DNA from: Ligustrum vulgare
Lineage: Eukaryota; Streptophyta; Magnoliopsida; Lamiales; Oleaceae
Length of the DNA stretch: 64,000 nt
Assembly (NCBI GenBank): GCA_963555705.1
Contig: OY743174.1
Span: forward strand, 62,456,234 to 62,520,233
Reading direction: 5' to 3'
Shown here: one piece after another, positions 36,660 through 48,719 of the stretch
Layout of the letters: every line of letters starts with the position of its first letter
Position numbering within the stretch: the first letter of the stretch is position 1
Made by a program: the position numbers and the translations under genes
The notes under the pieces: model-generated
What the model saw: only the letters and a program-made list of their open reading frames with translations
Databases searched by the model: none
What the model was told of the DNA's origin: nothing

Positions 36660-39644
36660 GTATGATGATTTATTTTGGATCATAGATAAATAATTATCTG
36701 TGATAAATTTTCTAACATTATCATATTGTTTATCTCTTTTGAAATAAAATACTTATATGAAATATTTTTTATGAATGCATAGAGATGTATAACAATTATT
36801 GAAAATTTGTGAATTTTCATTGAAAATACATGAGATTGGATTTGTCTATACTTATTGTGATTATTACAATGGTCGTGTGAAAAGTGATAAATATTTACAA
36901 AATTGAATGATGAGATCACAAATATGATTTCATCACGACCATTGATTAACATCGGTATTTGTTTTGTAAAAACAAATTTCCTGATATATCGAAAAACAAA
37001 GTCTTTCAATGAGTGAAAGAATTACAAATTTATTTCTTTCAAATGAAGTGAAAGAATTAAGAACTCGTGCTTATTCCAAATATGTGGGGATAAGGCGTAT
37101 TACAAAAGAAAATTATATTGTGCTCATAGTGAAGACAATAATTTTTTGCAAATATCAATAAAACAATTGAGGTTTTATTACAAAACATTTCTTTCAATTG
37201 AGTTGAAAGATCATTATACATAAAAGTTGAATTTAGCCTAAAATGAAGAGTGACATTTTGGCAAAAGATTCAAACTATAATTTTCGAATTAGTAAAATTA
37301 TATTGTGATTGTGATCAAATATCCAAGCGGAAACTTTGACTAGTTTAAAGGATATTAAAATGCAAACAAATGATTAAGTTGGATCACATAAATAAAAGTA
37401 TCTATACTTCTAAAAGAGAGAAGTATAAATTAATAAAGTGATAGAGTCACTTTATGTATTTGACAATATTGTTGTCAATTGAATAAGTGATTAAGTGTAA
37501 TCACTAAAATACATTTAACAAAATGTATTGTAAATTCATTCTTTTAGTGAAAAGAATATTGAATTTAATTTTATTATACCTCAAATGTGGGGGTAATATG
37601 ATTAAATCCTAAAAGAGACTTTTAGAAGTTGTGAGAAGTTGGATACAAGAAGTGGAGAAAGAAAATTATGGAGTATAATGACAAAGGTAAGTAAGTTGTC
37701 ATGTATTATAAATTTATTTAATATATTCTTTGCATGGAATACATGTTAAATTTGCAATATAGAATACTATATTGTTATACCTTATTTTGAAATATGACAT
37801 ATCATTGAAATTGGATTTAGGTATTAAATACCATATTTAATAATATTGTTGGTGTATTGATTATGTGAGAATCTAACTTGATTATAGCATATTGCTTAGT
37901 TGAAAATTATGAAGTATATTATTCAAGCTTTAAATTTATGAAAGTAGAGTTTCATGAATGCATGAGATTTTAATAACTTTAGTGGTTTCCTTAAAATTCT
38001 CATTATGATAAGTATGTTATTCTTTATAACAACATGATATAAATGTTAAATCATGTAAATTTCATTTGCTTGGACTCTTTGGGGAATAAATATATACTAC
38101 ATTTATTCATAGTATAAATTGCTATATACTAAATGGATTTGGTATATGAGATAATTATAACAATAAAGTATTTTTATCTTAAAACATGTGAATCATTTAC
38201 AAATACTTATGTGAAGTATTTATTATCAATTTGTCTTATTTGAGAAATTTGAACAAATAGAAGTTTATTTACTATACATAAATACATTTTCTGAAATTTT
38301 TGTTCAAATTTGTTATCATCTTATTTCATACTCTTGTGAATAATCAAGTTTGATTATTATATAATTTGAGAAAGTGTGCAAGATGATACGATAGAATAAG
38401 TCTATCTAATTGATATTGATATCAATGGTTGATATCATATATATGTGTGAAAAATATTATTATTAATGAAGAGTAATAATATGAAACATACAAGTGAATA
38501 TGGATTATTGTTGAACATTATGGTTCATAAAGAGAATCATTCACTTAAATGAAATTTAGAAATTTTGAAGTTTATCCCAAAGTGTGGGGGTAACACTCAA
38601 ACAAATATTGTAAAATATTTACTATACTCGTTGAGGAGACAATTAAATTATGGATAGAAAAATTGTGTTCATGGAATTACGATTCTATTTCTTTCAATTG
38701 AGTGAAAGAATTGTGAAAAACGATTTATTTTATGAAGTAAATAAATTTTAATATAAAGTTAGATTCTTTCATTGAGTGAAAGAATAATTTTGAGTCTACC
38801 ATATAAGTGTGGGGGTAGTACAACTAAACTTTAAATAAAGTTTAAAGTAATTTTATTTTGAAGTCTATAAAGTGTAAAAAATAGACTACAAAATATTGCG
38901 AAATATTTGACAAGTGTTGTCAAATAATTGAGAAGTGATCACATTTAAATATTCTAAAGAAGTTTAGACATAAATTGAATCATAGAGTGATTCAATAACT
39001 TGTGAAAAAAGTTAAGCTAAAACTTGATTTTATATCTTATGAAAAATCATAAGAACATAATCGAGTAGGATGAGGTGAAACTCCTTTATAAAAGATCTGT
39101 CAATGACGAAAACCCTACCTGTCATTATGAAATGAGTAATTCACGGGTTCAAAGAGTAACAACAAGTCATTCGATATGTAGATGGTTTCAACACTTTATC
39201 AAGACATACCTCAATCTATATTAAAAGTGTTTATTGTTACAATTGGAGGGCTGAGTTTTAAAACTCTTAATGAAGTTCAGAATTACATGTATCTCTAAAT
39301 GTAACAAAGATACTGGAAGAACTTCACCTATATGAACTTAGAAGTGGTACCGCTTCAAGGAAAGTTTGGAGTTACTTTCTGAAAAGTTCACGATTCGGAT
39401 AGGCGCAAGGCCACTAACGCGCTAAAGCAAAAACTTGTGTGGAACAAAAGACTTTGAGTGTTGTGTGTGTGATGTTGCCGGTATTGTCACATGGAATAAC
39501 GAATTCAAAGCTAAGGCTACTCGGGATTTCGATAATACTTTGCGACGTTTATACTAAGGTAAGGTTCAAATTGAAAGATACTTTATTATATGCATAACAC
39601 TGTTATAAAATGAGTGGATGAAGATATTTGAATAAGTGGGGGAT
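36660..39644. other. structured non-coding interior of the 12-kb element
   Basis: No gene. The tract is AT-rich and repeats two motifs. One is an inverted repeat CTTTCA-(A/T)TGAG(T)-TGAAAG (37003, 37036, 37191, 38691, 38766). The other is (A/G)TGTGGGGGTA(A/G) (about 37586, 38584, 38809; shorter form 37083). The last 600 bp (39060-39640) resemble the 3' untranslated part of copia elements and end in the purine tract at about 39635. Confidence 0.6.
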
Positions 39645-41940
39645 TTTTGGAAAATTGTGTTTCCAAATGGTTGTTCAAATATTTAAAAATGATAGATGAA
39701 GTACACAATTAAATCAATACAAAGAGGTATTGATAAGGAAGACAAAAGAATGAGAAAAATCGGAACATAAACGACCATGCGATCGCATGGCCTTGAGTTC
39801 ATGCGATCGTATGATAGGGTTATAATAAAGCAGAAGGATTTTCTGCCATGCCATGCGATTGCATGGTGGTTTTCGAAAGACACCTTTTGGTGCCTAAGTT
39901 GGTTTTTGGCACCAAAAAGTGTCCTTTTATCCAAGAGGTGTGTACTTTAGTAAAAGGTGGATCAATTTCTATATAAATGATGTTATATTGACCAATTCAA
40001 TATATGAAAAACAAGAGAGAACATCTATCAAATATAGAGATCATTTCCACCAAAATAAATACTCATTTTCCAATTGTTTTTTGTTCATTTTCCATGGATT
40101 ATTAGTGTTTAATAAATATATGGTTTGAAGGCTTGATTAATCCGCTAAAGAATTTGCTATCTAACCCTTTAAGCATTGATAAGTGTGCTTTACACACTTA
40201 TTTAGTTCCTAAATTAGCAATTTAATTGACAAATAGAGCAAATATCTACTTATAAATTGTGTTTATCTTGTACAAACTCAATTGGAAAGAAAATAGATAA
40301 GATCGGAGAGCAATTGAGCGAAAAGAAGAGCAATTTCGATGTCCAAGGACGTAATTGAAAGAAATCAAAAGTATGGGGACTCAATTGCAACATCTCAGAA
40401 AGTTGGAGGACTAAAGATGCAAATATTTCAGGAGCATATTTGTAATAAAAGTCAAAATTTGAGGACTAAATTGAAGAAGACCAGAAGTTGGAGGACCCAA
40501 TTGCCAATCATTGAAGGACGGGGCTGCCGGTGAACCACGCGATAGCGTGGTTATACCAGTTCACGTTCGCAAAGTCAGTCTATAATCCAACCTGAGAGTT
40601 TGCAAGTCCACCACGATCGTGAGGCATTAAACCACGCGATCGCGTGGTCAAAAAACTGGGCGATAATCTGGGCCGACCCGGTGCGACCCGGTTCGGCCCA
40701 AACGCGGATCTAAGCCAAAAAATGGTATTTTGGAGCATTTTGAGTAGGTTTTGAAGGAGATTTTTTTCACAATTTTTCTTGACAAACCCTAGCCCCATTT
40801 TTCTCTCTTTTCTTCTTCTTTCTTCTTCTTCTTTTCTTTTCTTTGTTTTTGTTTTGTTTGTAAATTAGTTGTAGTTTATTTTTGATTTCAAGTTGGTAGT
40901 CTCCATTGGATCAAAGAAGCAAAAAGTGAGATGAAGATTCAAAACATTGTTGAAGGAATTTTGGGGCAAAAATCAAGGGAAGTGATTTATTTCATTATCT
41001 TGTATTTTTAATCTTTGATTTCTATATTTTGTGATGTATTTTTGTAAACCTCAACTTTTGTACAATATTTATAAAATGGGCTAGTTATTTTATGTTGGGA
41101 TGATTGATGTAGCTTAACTTAGTTTAAGTAATTTTAATGTTTGTTTATTAATGTTGAGCTTATTTCATGTGTGTTTGTTATTGAGATTATTCCATGTGTT
41201 TGATTGATCACCAAATATGTGTTTTGTGAAGTGTATGATAATCGAGAGATATTATGCATTTTATACCTTAAACCCTAGATGATCCATTGAGCTATTTTCA
41301 CAAAGAGTTAATGCAATTGATTGAGCCATAATTGACATAGAGATATAGTAGGTTAAACCAATTGATTAGGGTTAATTTCACTCGAGAGAGATAATTAGCT
41401 AAGCTTGGAAAATCGGGTCTAACATTGTAAATGAGTAATTTATTAATTTGCATGTGTTGAGAAACTACTTAAGCGAGAGTTAAGTGAAATCATGAATCCC
41501 AACTATTTTATCTTTCATTTTTCTTATTTTAATTTGGTTTAAAATTAGTTTCTTTAATTTAGAATTTCCAAAAATTCATCTTTTTAATTGCGTGTTTTAT
41601 TTGTTAAGATTAAATTAACTAGAGTATAATAGAGTATACATTTCTCATGGGATTGACAACCCGGACTCAAAAAGTCCACTTTATTACTTGTACGCAACCC
41701 GTGCGCTTGCGGTACACTATTTTGAGCGAACAAGCATCTTAAACGAGAGGGGGCAAATGTACTTTTGAGACAACGTGTAATCACGTGTTTAAGCTTCTCG
41801 TTTGATTCTATCATTCGGTGTTCTTCCATTCTTATCAAGATTTCAAGTGGATGTTTCCATGTGTTTTTGTCTTGTGATTCTTCATGTGACATTCGATAAT
41901 TTCGTCTCCAACCTCTCGAAATAAGTTTATTTTACTAACA
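39645..41940 (+). repeat. 3' LTR, interrupted by a solo LTR
   Basis: LTR sequence lies at 39645-40176 and 41738-41940. It matches the 5' LTR, including CATGCGATCGCATG at 39776-39789 and near-copies at 39800 and 39852. The 5' LTR at 30441 gives the intact form of the sequence across the insertion. Confidence 0.88.
40177..41732 (+). mobile_element. solo LTR (1556 bp), target duplication AGCAT
   Basis: It starts TGATAAGTGTG and ends TTTTGAGCGAACA, flanked by AGCAT at 40172-40176 and 41733-41737. Its end has the 'GCGGTACACTATTTTGAGCGA' type tail seen in plant Ty3 (Tat/Ogre-like) LTRs. It contains an 18-bp perfect palindrome ACCACGCGATCGCGTGGT at 40631-40648 and a one-base variant at 40534-40551. 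It is the same family as 22880-24388. The superfamily is inferred. Confidence 0.88.
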
Positions 41941-42413
41941 TAATACCCTTAATATTTAATTTATTTCATTAAATATAATTATTTTCAGTTATTAGTATTA
42001 ATCGACAATATATTTAAATAATTTTTCTTTCATCGACAACATCTTTAAGTTCTTATTAAAACCATTAATTAATTCATATAAAAACCATTAATTAATTCAT
42101 ATAAAAAGAAATTTATTATTTTTTAGTTATATTATAGAATACAAAATAAATAATTTAAAAACCATTTTGAAAAAACAAAAATCAAAACTAAATTTTTTGT
42201 TTAAACTTAAATAATATTAAACTTCTTTTTCATTATAAAATAAGCTCATAAATTATTTCCTGTGCCTATTGTCTCATTTTTCATATTTTTTCTACAACTT
42301 ATCGTAAATAATTTATAAATTAATTCTCGATTTACCTAATATTTTATGATGCCTACTTTTCGATAAATGACACGTGATTTTTTATTAAGCAGTCACTTAA
42401 AACAATTGTCTAA

Positions 42414-42880
42414 GGATGTGTTTGATTGAAAAGATGAAAAATGAGTAGAAATAAAATAATTTACATGGAATTGATTTTCCTGTGAATTATATTCGAGGAA
42501 AATATCAATTAAAAGTGTTTGATTGGATTAAATTTCTAAACGAAAAAAGTGGTGGATATTTTTTCAAGTTTTGTTATTTGATTGACTTCATTTTTCATGG
42601 CAAATAAATTAAAATTTAACTATTTTAATTAATTTTTTCATACATTTATACTTGATAACGATAATGTTAATTTTTGAAAAAAAAAAAAAAAATGGCCGAA
42701 CGTGACGAGAAGTATTTTCCACATAAGAGTTTGCATGGCAAAAGCCGTGTTTTGCATGGCTACATGGAAAATATGGAATTTTCCATGTTGAAAAAAGACA
42801 ATCAAATAAACAAAAGTTAGAAGATGGAAAATATTTGTCAAGTTTGAAGACAAACAATTGCCTAACAAACACACCCTAAT
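42414..42880. mobile_element. Tourist-like MITE (about 460 bp)
   Basis: The ends GGATGTGTTTGATTG and (reverse-complemented) GGGTGTGTTTGTTAGG are flanked by TAA on each side. The body shares 'TTTTTCATGG' and 'GGAAAATATG' blocks with 2755-3270. Open frames inside are incidental. Confidence 0.55.
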
Positions 42881-43323
42881 ACATATTTCAAGAAATTCAA
42901 TAAAATATTATTTTATTAAAATCTTGAGTCAATTTACAATTTTAGTTTTTCCTATAACAATATTAATTACCCGAACTACTTTTAAAAATAATATTAGTAC
43001 TTCAAAAACATTATGTATACAATTCATCTTACACAAAAGACGTGCAAATAATGTGTTTACTACTAGTTATTAAAAAGTGCAAAGCATGACTAGATGACCA
43101 TCAATTAAAAATTGTCCAATTCATCTTGGGTCCGTTTGATAATATTTTTGAAAAGTTAAAAGTTATTTTAAAATTTATGAATATATTTGATTTGAATATA
43201 TAATTTTAAGAAGGTATTTGTCTTGTTAAAAAAAATTGGGACATGCTATTTGCACAGCCACAACTAGAGTTTTCCAAAAGATTTAGAGGAAGTTTTCTCA
43301 AAAAGCTTTCACATAAGAAGTAA
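42881..43323. other. intergenic, no recognisable gene
   Basis: AT-rich sequence between the 42.4-kb MITE and the Helitron-like end. Nothing further recognised. Confidence 0.4.
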
Positions 43324-43352
43324 CTAGTATTTACCCCGTGCGATGCACATAA
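43324..43352 (-). mobile_element. Helitron-like 3' terminus
   Basis: On the minus strand this reads GTGCATCGCAC, a short hairpin, then about 10 bases, then CTAG followed by T. A hairpin before a CTRR end inserted next to T is the Helitron pattern. The other end (expected to the right) was not identified, and no helicase gene is present, so only the terminus is claimed. Confidence 0.45.
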
Positions 43353-43440
43353 ATTATTTTTCGCAATATCTATTTCGATAAGTATTCATAAAATGTTAAT
43401 ACATTTACATAATCAAAACAAATATAAAATGCAGAAATTA

Positions 43441-44515
43441 ATAATATTCTATTACAATTAATATTTATAAATATTTAACAAATAAAATTATAATTTTATT
43501 TACAAAATAAAGAAGTTAAATTAATAATTATGAAAAATCTTCATTTATATCATTATACAAATCGACAACGTTGGAGATCAATAAATTATATCGAAAAACT
43601 TATATCATATAATCTTTACATAATTATTAAAATTAAGAACGATTAAAAATTTATTTCCAAATAACACATTTTTCATCCACTTTTTAACTATACGCATTTT
43701 TTAAAATCATTTTTAACCACGCATTTTTATAAACAAAAAATAAAGCATTTGAACATATGTTTCAATTTATTAAATAGTCAATAATAATATATATTTTGGA
43801 AAGTATAATTTATTATTTAAAGGATAACAAATATTATTTACACGGATTTTTATTTTATTTTAGTTTTTTTTTCCAAAAATTGTGCCTTTTTTAGGAAAAA
43901 TGACATTTAATACTTCTCTCTCCTCATTTTTACTTTTATATACGTACGTGAAATAGAAAAATAATATTCTATTACAATTAATATTTATAAATATTTAACG
44001 AATAAAATTATACTTCCATTTACAAAATAAAGAAGTTAAATTAATAATTATAAAAAATCTTCAATTATATCAATATACAACAATTGAACAACGTAGGAAA
44101 TCTAGAAATTATATCAAAAACCTTATAGACATAATCTTTAGATTCTTTATGCAATTATTAAAATTAAGAACGATTAAATATATTAGCATCCATTTGATAA
44201 TGTTGTCTATTTATAGACAACACATTTTTCACTTACTTTTTAACTATAAACATTTTTTGAAACCATTTTTTAATTACGCATTTATCTCGAAAATAACAAT
44301 ATTTTTATTTATAAACAAAAAACAAAGCATTTGAACGGATTTTATAATAATATATATTTTAGAAAGTATAATTTATTGTTTAAAGAATAATAAATATTAT
44401 TTACACTGATTTTTATTTTAGTTTTTTTCCCAAAAATTGTAAGTGCATTTTGAAGGGAAAATGACATTTAATACTTCTCACTCATCACTTCTACTTTTAT
44501 ATATGTATATAGAAA
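43441..44515. repeat. tandem duplication, period about 520 bp
   Basis: ATAATATTCTATTACAATTA begins both copies (43441 and 43961). Both continue through 'AAGAAGTTAAATTAATAATTA', 'AAATTAAGAACGATTAAA', 'CACATTTTTCA' and 'GACATTTAATACTTCTC' to 'ACTTTTATATA'. No coding sequence. It may be internal to the Helitron-like element whose end is at 43324. Confidence 0.75.
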
Positions 44516-44697
44516 ATGTAGAAATTGAAGTCATGCGAATCGGCTGATCCAGCTAATTCACACTCTAACAATGCGCGTGTATATTGCAATCCCGAGGTTG
44601 GTGAAAAAGAGTAAATACTGACTATTCTCATCATAAAAACCAACCAAAGGACTCCTCGTTCACTATAAATCGATTCCTAATTTATGTGTTTAATAGA

Positions 44698-45564
44698 CCA
44701 GTAAAATTAACCAATGACCACTCAACTTGCTGAAGGTTACTATTTAGCCATCAAACTTCAAAAGGTATCTCAATGACCACCCAACTTTAGTAAAATTTCT
44801 AGTTAGCCACCCAATTTCAAAAGGTATCTCAATGGTCATCCAACTTACAATATAATATCTATTTAATCACACAACTTCAAATGATACAATGTTATCTTCT
44901 AAAGTAATATTTAATAAATTAATAATCTCTAATAAATAATCAATTAATGAACACATGTCAAATAAAAGACGCCGAACAACCTAATGCTAAATTAATGAAT
45001 ATTTATGAACTAAAAAGACATTAATCAATACATAATTCAAGGTGGATATTTAATTATTTTATAAGTAACATTCATTGATGTGTTATTAATTCAACGAAAT
45101 TGTATTAAAAATGTATTATCTTATCAATTTATGAAAGTTATTAAATCATCCCCTTTGCTCGAGTCAAAATCGATAAATTTATTTATTTTGTAGATGTTAT
45201 TAAGGCTTTGTTCGATAACATTGTAGTCATTATAAATAGATTTATTTATATATTTTTGAGATAAAATGTGTGATTAAAATATGGAGATGAAAAATGTGTG
45301 TGGCTAAAAAGTAGTTTGAGAAATTGTGTTTTTATAAATTGATTTATAAATTGTAATGATTGCGTTAAAGAACATAGGCTAATTTATCAAGTATTAATTT
45401 AACAATTTGAAGTTAGGTGGTTAAGTAAAAATTACATTGTAAGTTGGAGGGTCATTGTGATATATTTTGAAATTGGGTGGCTATTAAAAATATTGTTGAA
45501 GTTTGATGACTATGTAGTAATCTTGAGCAAGTTGAGTACTGATTGGTTAATTTTACTCTTCTGG
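44698..45564. mobile_element. element with long inverted ends (Mutator-like)
   Basis: The left arm (44698-44890, starting CCAGTAAAATTAACCAATG) and right arm (about 45385-45564, ending ATTTTACTCTTCTGG) are imperfect inverted repeats of 150 bp or more. Long arms suggest a Mutator-type MITE. No target duplication was evident. It contains the nested MITE at 45204-45379. Confidence 0.55.
45204..45379. mobile_element. Tourist-like MITE (176 bp)
   Basis: The ends GGCTTTGTTCGATAACA and (reverse-complemented) GCCTATGTTCTTTAACGC are flanked by TAA at 45201-45203 and 45380-45382. Same family as 4061, 4531 and 11443. Confidence 0.6.
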
Positions 45565-45774
45565 ACACTATCTTTTCTACTCATCCGATTCCAAATAGGG
45601 GTGCCCCGAGGAATACTAAATTTCAATTTTCACTTTTTGTGATTAAAAAATAAATTGTCTGATATTTGTTGATTTAATACTTTGTTTAACTTTGAATTTC
45701 AACTTTAATTTCAGTTTAGGCTTTGGGTAATTATATACAATATTTTTTTATATTTACATCACAATTTAATTGTA

Positions 45775-46175
45775 AGAAAGATCTTCAGTATTTGCTTACT
45801 TTTGCTTTTGCGTCCTCAACGTTTTTTATATGAATTCGATTAATTAACATATTTTGTTTTAATCACGATTTCTTTTTCAAATTTTATGCTATTTTGCATT
45901 GAAAAGATGTACAAATGTTATGTTTAACTTTTGTATTAGTTATTTATGTTGATTATTTAAAAGTATGAGAGATAAAGAAGTATTTTTTGTCCTCGTAACA
46001 AATATTTTAAATGAAAATAATCTCTAAATTCTAAAGACAAGGTGTAAAAACTAATAAAAAATTGTAAAAAAAACTTGGCGGGGTAAATATAAAAATAAGA
46101 AAATATTAGGGATCTTCATTGCAATTAAAATGTGGCATAAATAATAAAAAGTTTGGTGTCAATATATTAACCCTC
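45775..46175. repeat. dispersed repeat, copy 2 (partner at 2240-2665)
   Basis: Aligns with 2240-2665 in the same orientation. A Helitron-like hairpin (CGTGCAACGCACG on the minus strand) follows at about 46210-46222, but its CTRR end is not clean. Confidence 0.6.
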
Positions 46176-47004
46176 AGGTTTTAATCTTGACGCGACTTTA
46201 TTTATACTGGTTAGCAGCGCGTGCGTTGCACGTGGCTTTGTAATGACATAATGAAATATATTTGAATGTCTTGAATTGATTGTCTTCTTAATACATATCA
46301 ACTATTTTTCATATATTTTTTCTAAAGAGTGTATAAATTGAAAAACACGTATTTACAGGTTGATTGTCTATTAGATTAATATCGAGTCAGTATTTTCATC
46401 ATAACAACGATTGAAAAATAGATCAAACTTGCTAACATATTGAAGTTGATTGACTTAATTTTACTAAATTGAAGATGATTTTATTTAAAACCCGGGCTTG
46501 CTTTAAGGTGAACCAAGATAGATGTCAATAACATAGCTTTATAATATCAATTTTTTAAAAAATATTGTCAACTAAACGATGCTTTTAATATATTACTTCC
46601 GCAAATACTTGTTGCTTGCAATTTTTATAAATAATGGAAGTTGAGATTTGAGTCCAAAAAAAGAACAGCTCTGAAAAATTATTAAACCTCTTTAAAGCAT
46701 GAATGTCAGCTCTCTTAGCTGCTAACAATAAGTTATATACACTAATAAAAAAATATCGTGAGTCCCAATGTCTCTTAAAAATAACTAAAAATGAATATGA
46801 GTGTGTTTGATATTATTTAAAAAAAGTTTTTTGAAATGAATAGTGATTTTTTTGGAAAATTGATGGTTGAAATTTGGTTGAAAAGTCAAATATTGTGGGC
46901 TTTACTTTTAATGGATAGTTGAGATTGATTACTGTAGAAAAAATAGAAAATTTTAGTCAATACCAAACAAGGGTGTAAATTTTGATATATTACCTTAAAA
47001 ATCA
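46176..47004. other. intergenic, no recognisable gene
   Basis: AT-rich sequence containing the weak Helitron-like hairpin near 46215. Nothing else could be assigned. Confidence 0.4.
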
Positions 47005-47012
47005 CTAAACAT

Positions 47013-47847
47013 TAGGCGTGGACAAAAAAATCGGAAACGAGTAAACTAAACTGAAAAAATCGAAATATTTTGGTTCTTGAAAAAAATTCAAAACTGAAAC
47101 CGATCGATTCTTAAAATCAAAACCGAAAACCGAAATCAAAACCGATAAAAACATTTTTCTTTTGAATTTTTCATTGAATTAAATAACGCAAAATATATTT
47201 ATGTCCACGCTTTAATGTGTAGACAGTGAGTTAGAGGAGTATAAATTTACTCACAATTTTTTCATTTGAGAAATATTGTCCAGATTGGTAGTATTTTAAT
47301 TAGGAATCATGACTTACAATCTTTTCCAAATAGGGTCCACATTTTAATGTATAGACACTTAATTAGATAATATATGAAATGTTGTCTGTTTGATACGTAA
47401 TTTACTTTTAAGTCATTTCATACACTATTATAGTATTATTATTTTGTGGAATTTACTTTTAAATTTTTAATGAGATTCAAATGTTCTTGCTTTCTCTACG
47501 TGATTTCTTTTTCAAATAAGAATGATTTTAGAGTAGAAAAAAAAGATTTTAACTATCAAGATTCTGAGATTCGCATTCGTGGTATATTATACATGGAGAT
47601 TAATTTTAATTGGAAGTTTTATTTGGTTGTATTTACATTTAATTTTTGCAAACAATTAGATTTTTTTTTTTTTTTTGTATTTGAATCAAATTTAATTTTT
47701 TTAGTTGGAACCGAACAAAAATCGAAAATCGAACCGAAACCGTTCGGTTCTTATCTTTGAAGGAATCAAACTGAAACCGAATCGAAAGTTTCGGTTCGAT
47801 TTCGGTTCCTTTAATAACTGAATCGAACCGGTAAACGCCCAGCCCTA
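47013..47847. mobile_element. hAT-like non-autonomous element (835 bp)
   Basis: It is flanked by CTAAACAT (47005-47012) and CTAAATAT (47848-47855), an 8-bp duplication with one mismatch. The ends are TAGGCGTGGAC and (reverse-complemented) TAGGGCTGGGCG, the usual plant hAT 'TAGGGxTGGGC' type. Subterminal 'AACCGAAA' / 'TTTCGGTT' blocks recur at both ends. No transposase is encoded. Confidence 0.75.
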
Positions 47848-48014
47848 CTAAATATGAATATATAGATTGTGACATTTTACGTTAAATTATAGACGATTTT
47901 GGAAGAAATTAATAATAACTAACAATATTAATATCACATTTATACAATGACATATTAGTAAAACATTTGGTGGTTAATATTTATTAGTAACATCATTTTC
48001 TTTATAAAACAGAC

Positions 48015-48706
48015 TGTTGAATCCAAGTCCAAAGAGATGTACAGTGACCCACTTGCAATAGCCCAAATAAGGCCCAACGAACCTTGACCCATAGCTAAGG
48101 CTTGAAATACCACCTTGAGTCCGATTCCGAGGTGGTGTGTCAAGTGAATCCTTCCAGCCGAACTGATTTACGCCTGGCCGATGTGCTTCACGCTTTGCTG
48201 AGGTGTTTACAGTAGCACCTCAGCCGTAAGGATGGGACAAGACGTGGAGTCAGAGATGTGACACCGCTTTTACTAAGATGTGACAGACGCCCATCCCCTA
48301 TAAAGAGTAGCAATGATTACGGTCAAAAAGCAAGGTTGTCACCTCCAAGAGTTAGGGTGAAGACAAGTGTAAAGCATGCCACGTGTCACGATCCGAGACA
48401 GTTGTTTCCACTATAAATATGACACGCCTCCCGCCAGGTAAAGGGGCGATTTTAATACTTTTATCAATATACATTTTCTCTCACTCCCTTTTCTCTCTTC
48501 TGCACATTTATATCTCCCGCACCCAACATGTATTTACCTAAAAATGAGTACTGACTTTGGCATCGGAGTACAAATGGAAGCCACCTTGGCCCCCTTTGCA
48601 AACTTATTGTTTGTCATAGTGTCATAGTGCGCGGGAGAACCACGTGTTCAAGAGGGAGGAGCTGAGACGTGTTGGTCCAAGGTCCAGCCGAATTTTGTGG
48701 TCAACA
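48015..48706. mobile_element. solo LTR (692 bp), target duplication CAGAC
   Basis: The termini TGTTGA and TCAACA are perfect inverted repeats, flanked by CAGAC at 48010-48014 and 48707-48711. Its right half is less AT-rich than its surroundings, with a TATAAATA (about 48412) and 'TTTCTCTCACTCCC' text typical of LTR R regions. No internal region and no partner in this window. Confidence 0.82.
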
Positions 48707-48719
48707 CAGACCATTATAT

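Larger units (their letters stand above)
29838..41945 (+). mobile_element. 12-kb LTR retrotransposon (copia remnants), target duplication TAATA
   Basis: TAATA occurs at 29838-29842 and 41941-41945. The 5' LTR is 29843-30650 (808 bp, TGTTGAAAAATTGTG to ACTAACA). The 3' LTR is 39645-41940 but is interrupted by a 1.56-kb solo LTR; without that insert it is about 735 bp. The length difference is a tandem duplication of about 70 bp in the 5' LTR. A purine tract (AAGTGGGGGA) precedes the 3' LTR. The interior holds broken copia gag and RT (33200-35850), an extra LTR-like segment (36259-36659) and long non-coding tracts. I saw no clear primer-binding site at 30651. Confidence 0.85.

Noticed and set aside
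37003..38782. CRISPR-like array from regularly repeated hairpins
   Set aside because: Spacing is irregular, the repeats are imperfect and the context is a plant retroelement.
47446..47760. Open frame of 104 codons inside the hAT element
   Set aside because: No transposase motif, Phe/Lys-rich translation typical of AT-rich non-coding DNA.
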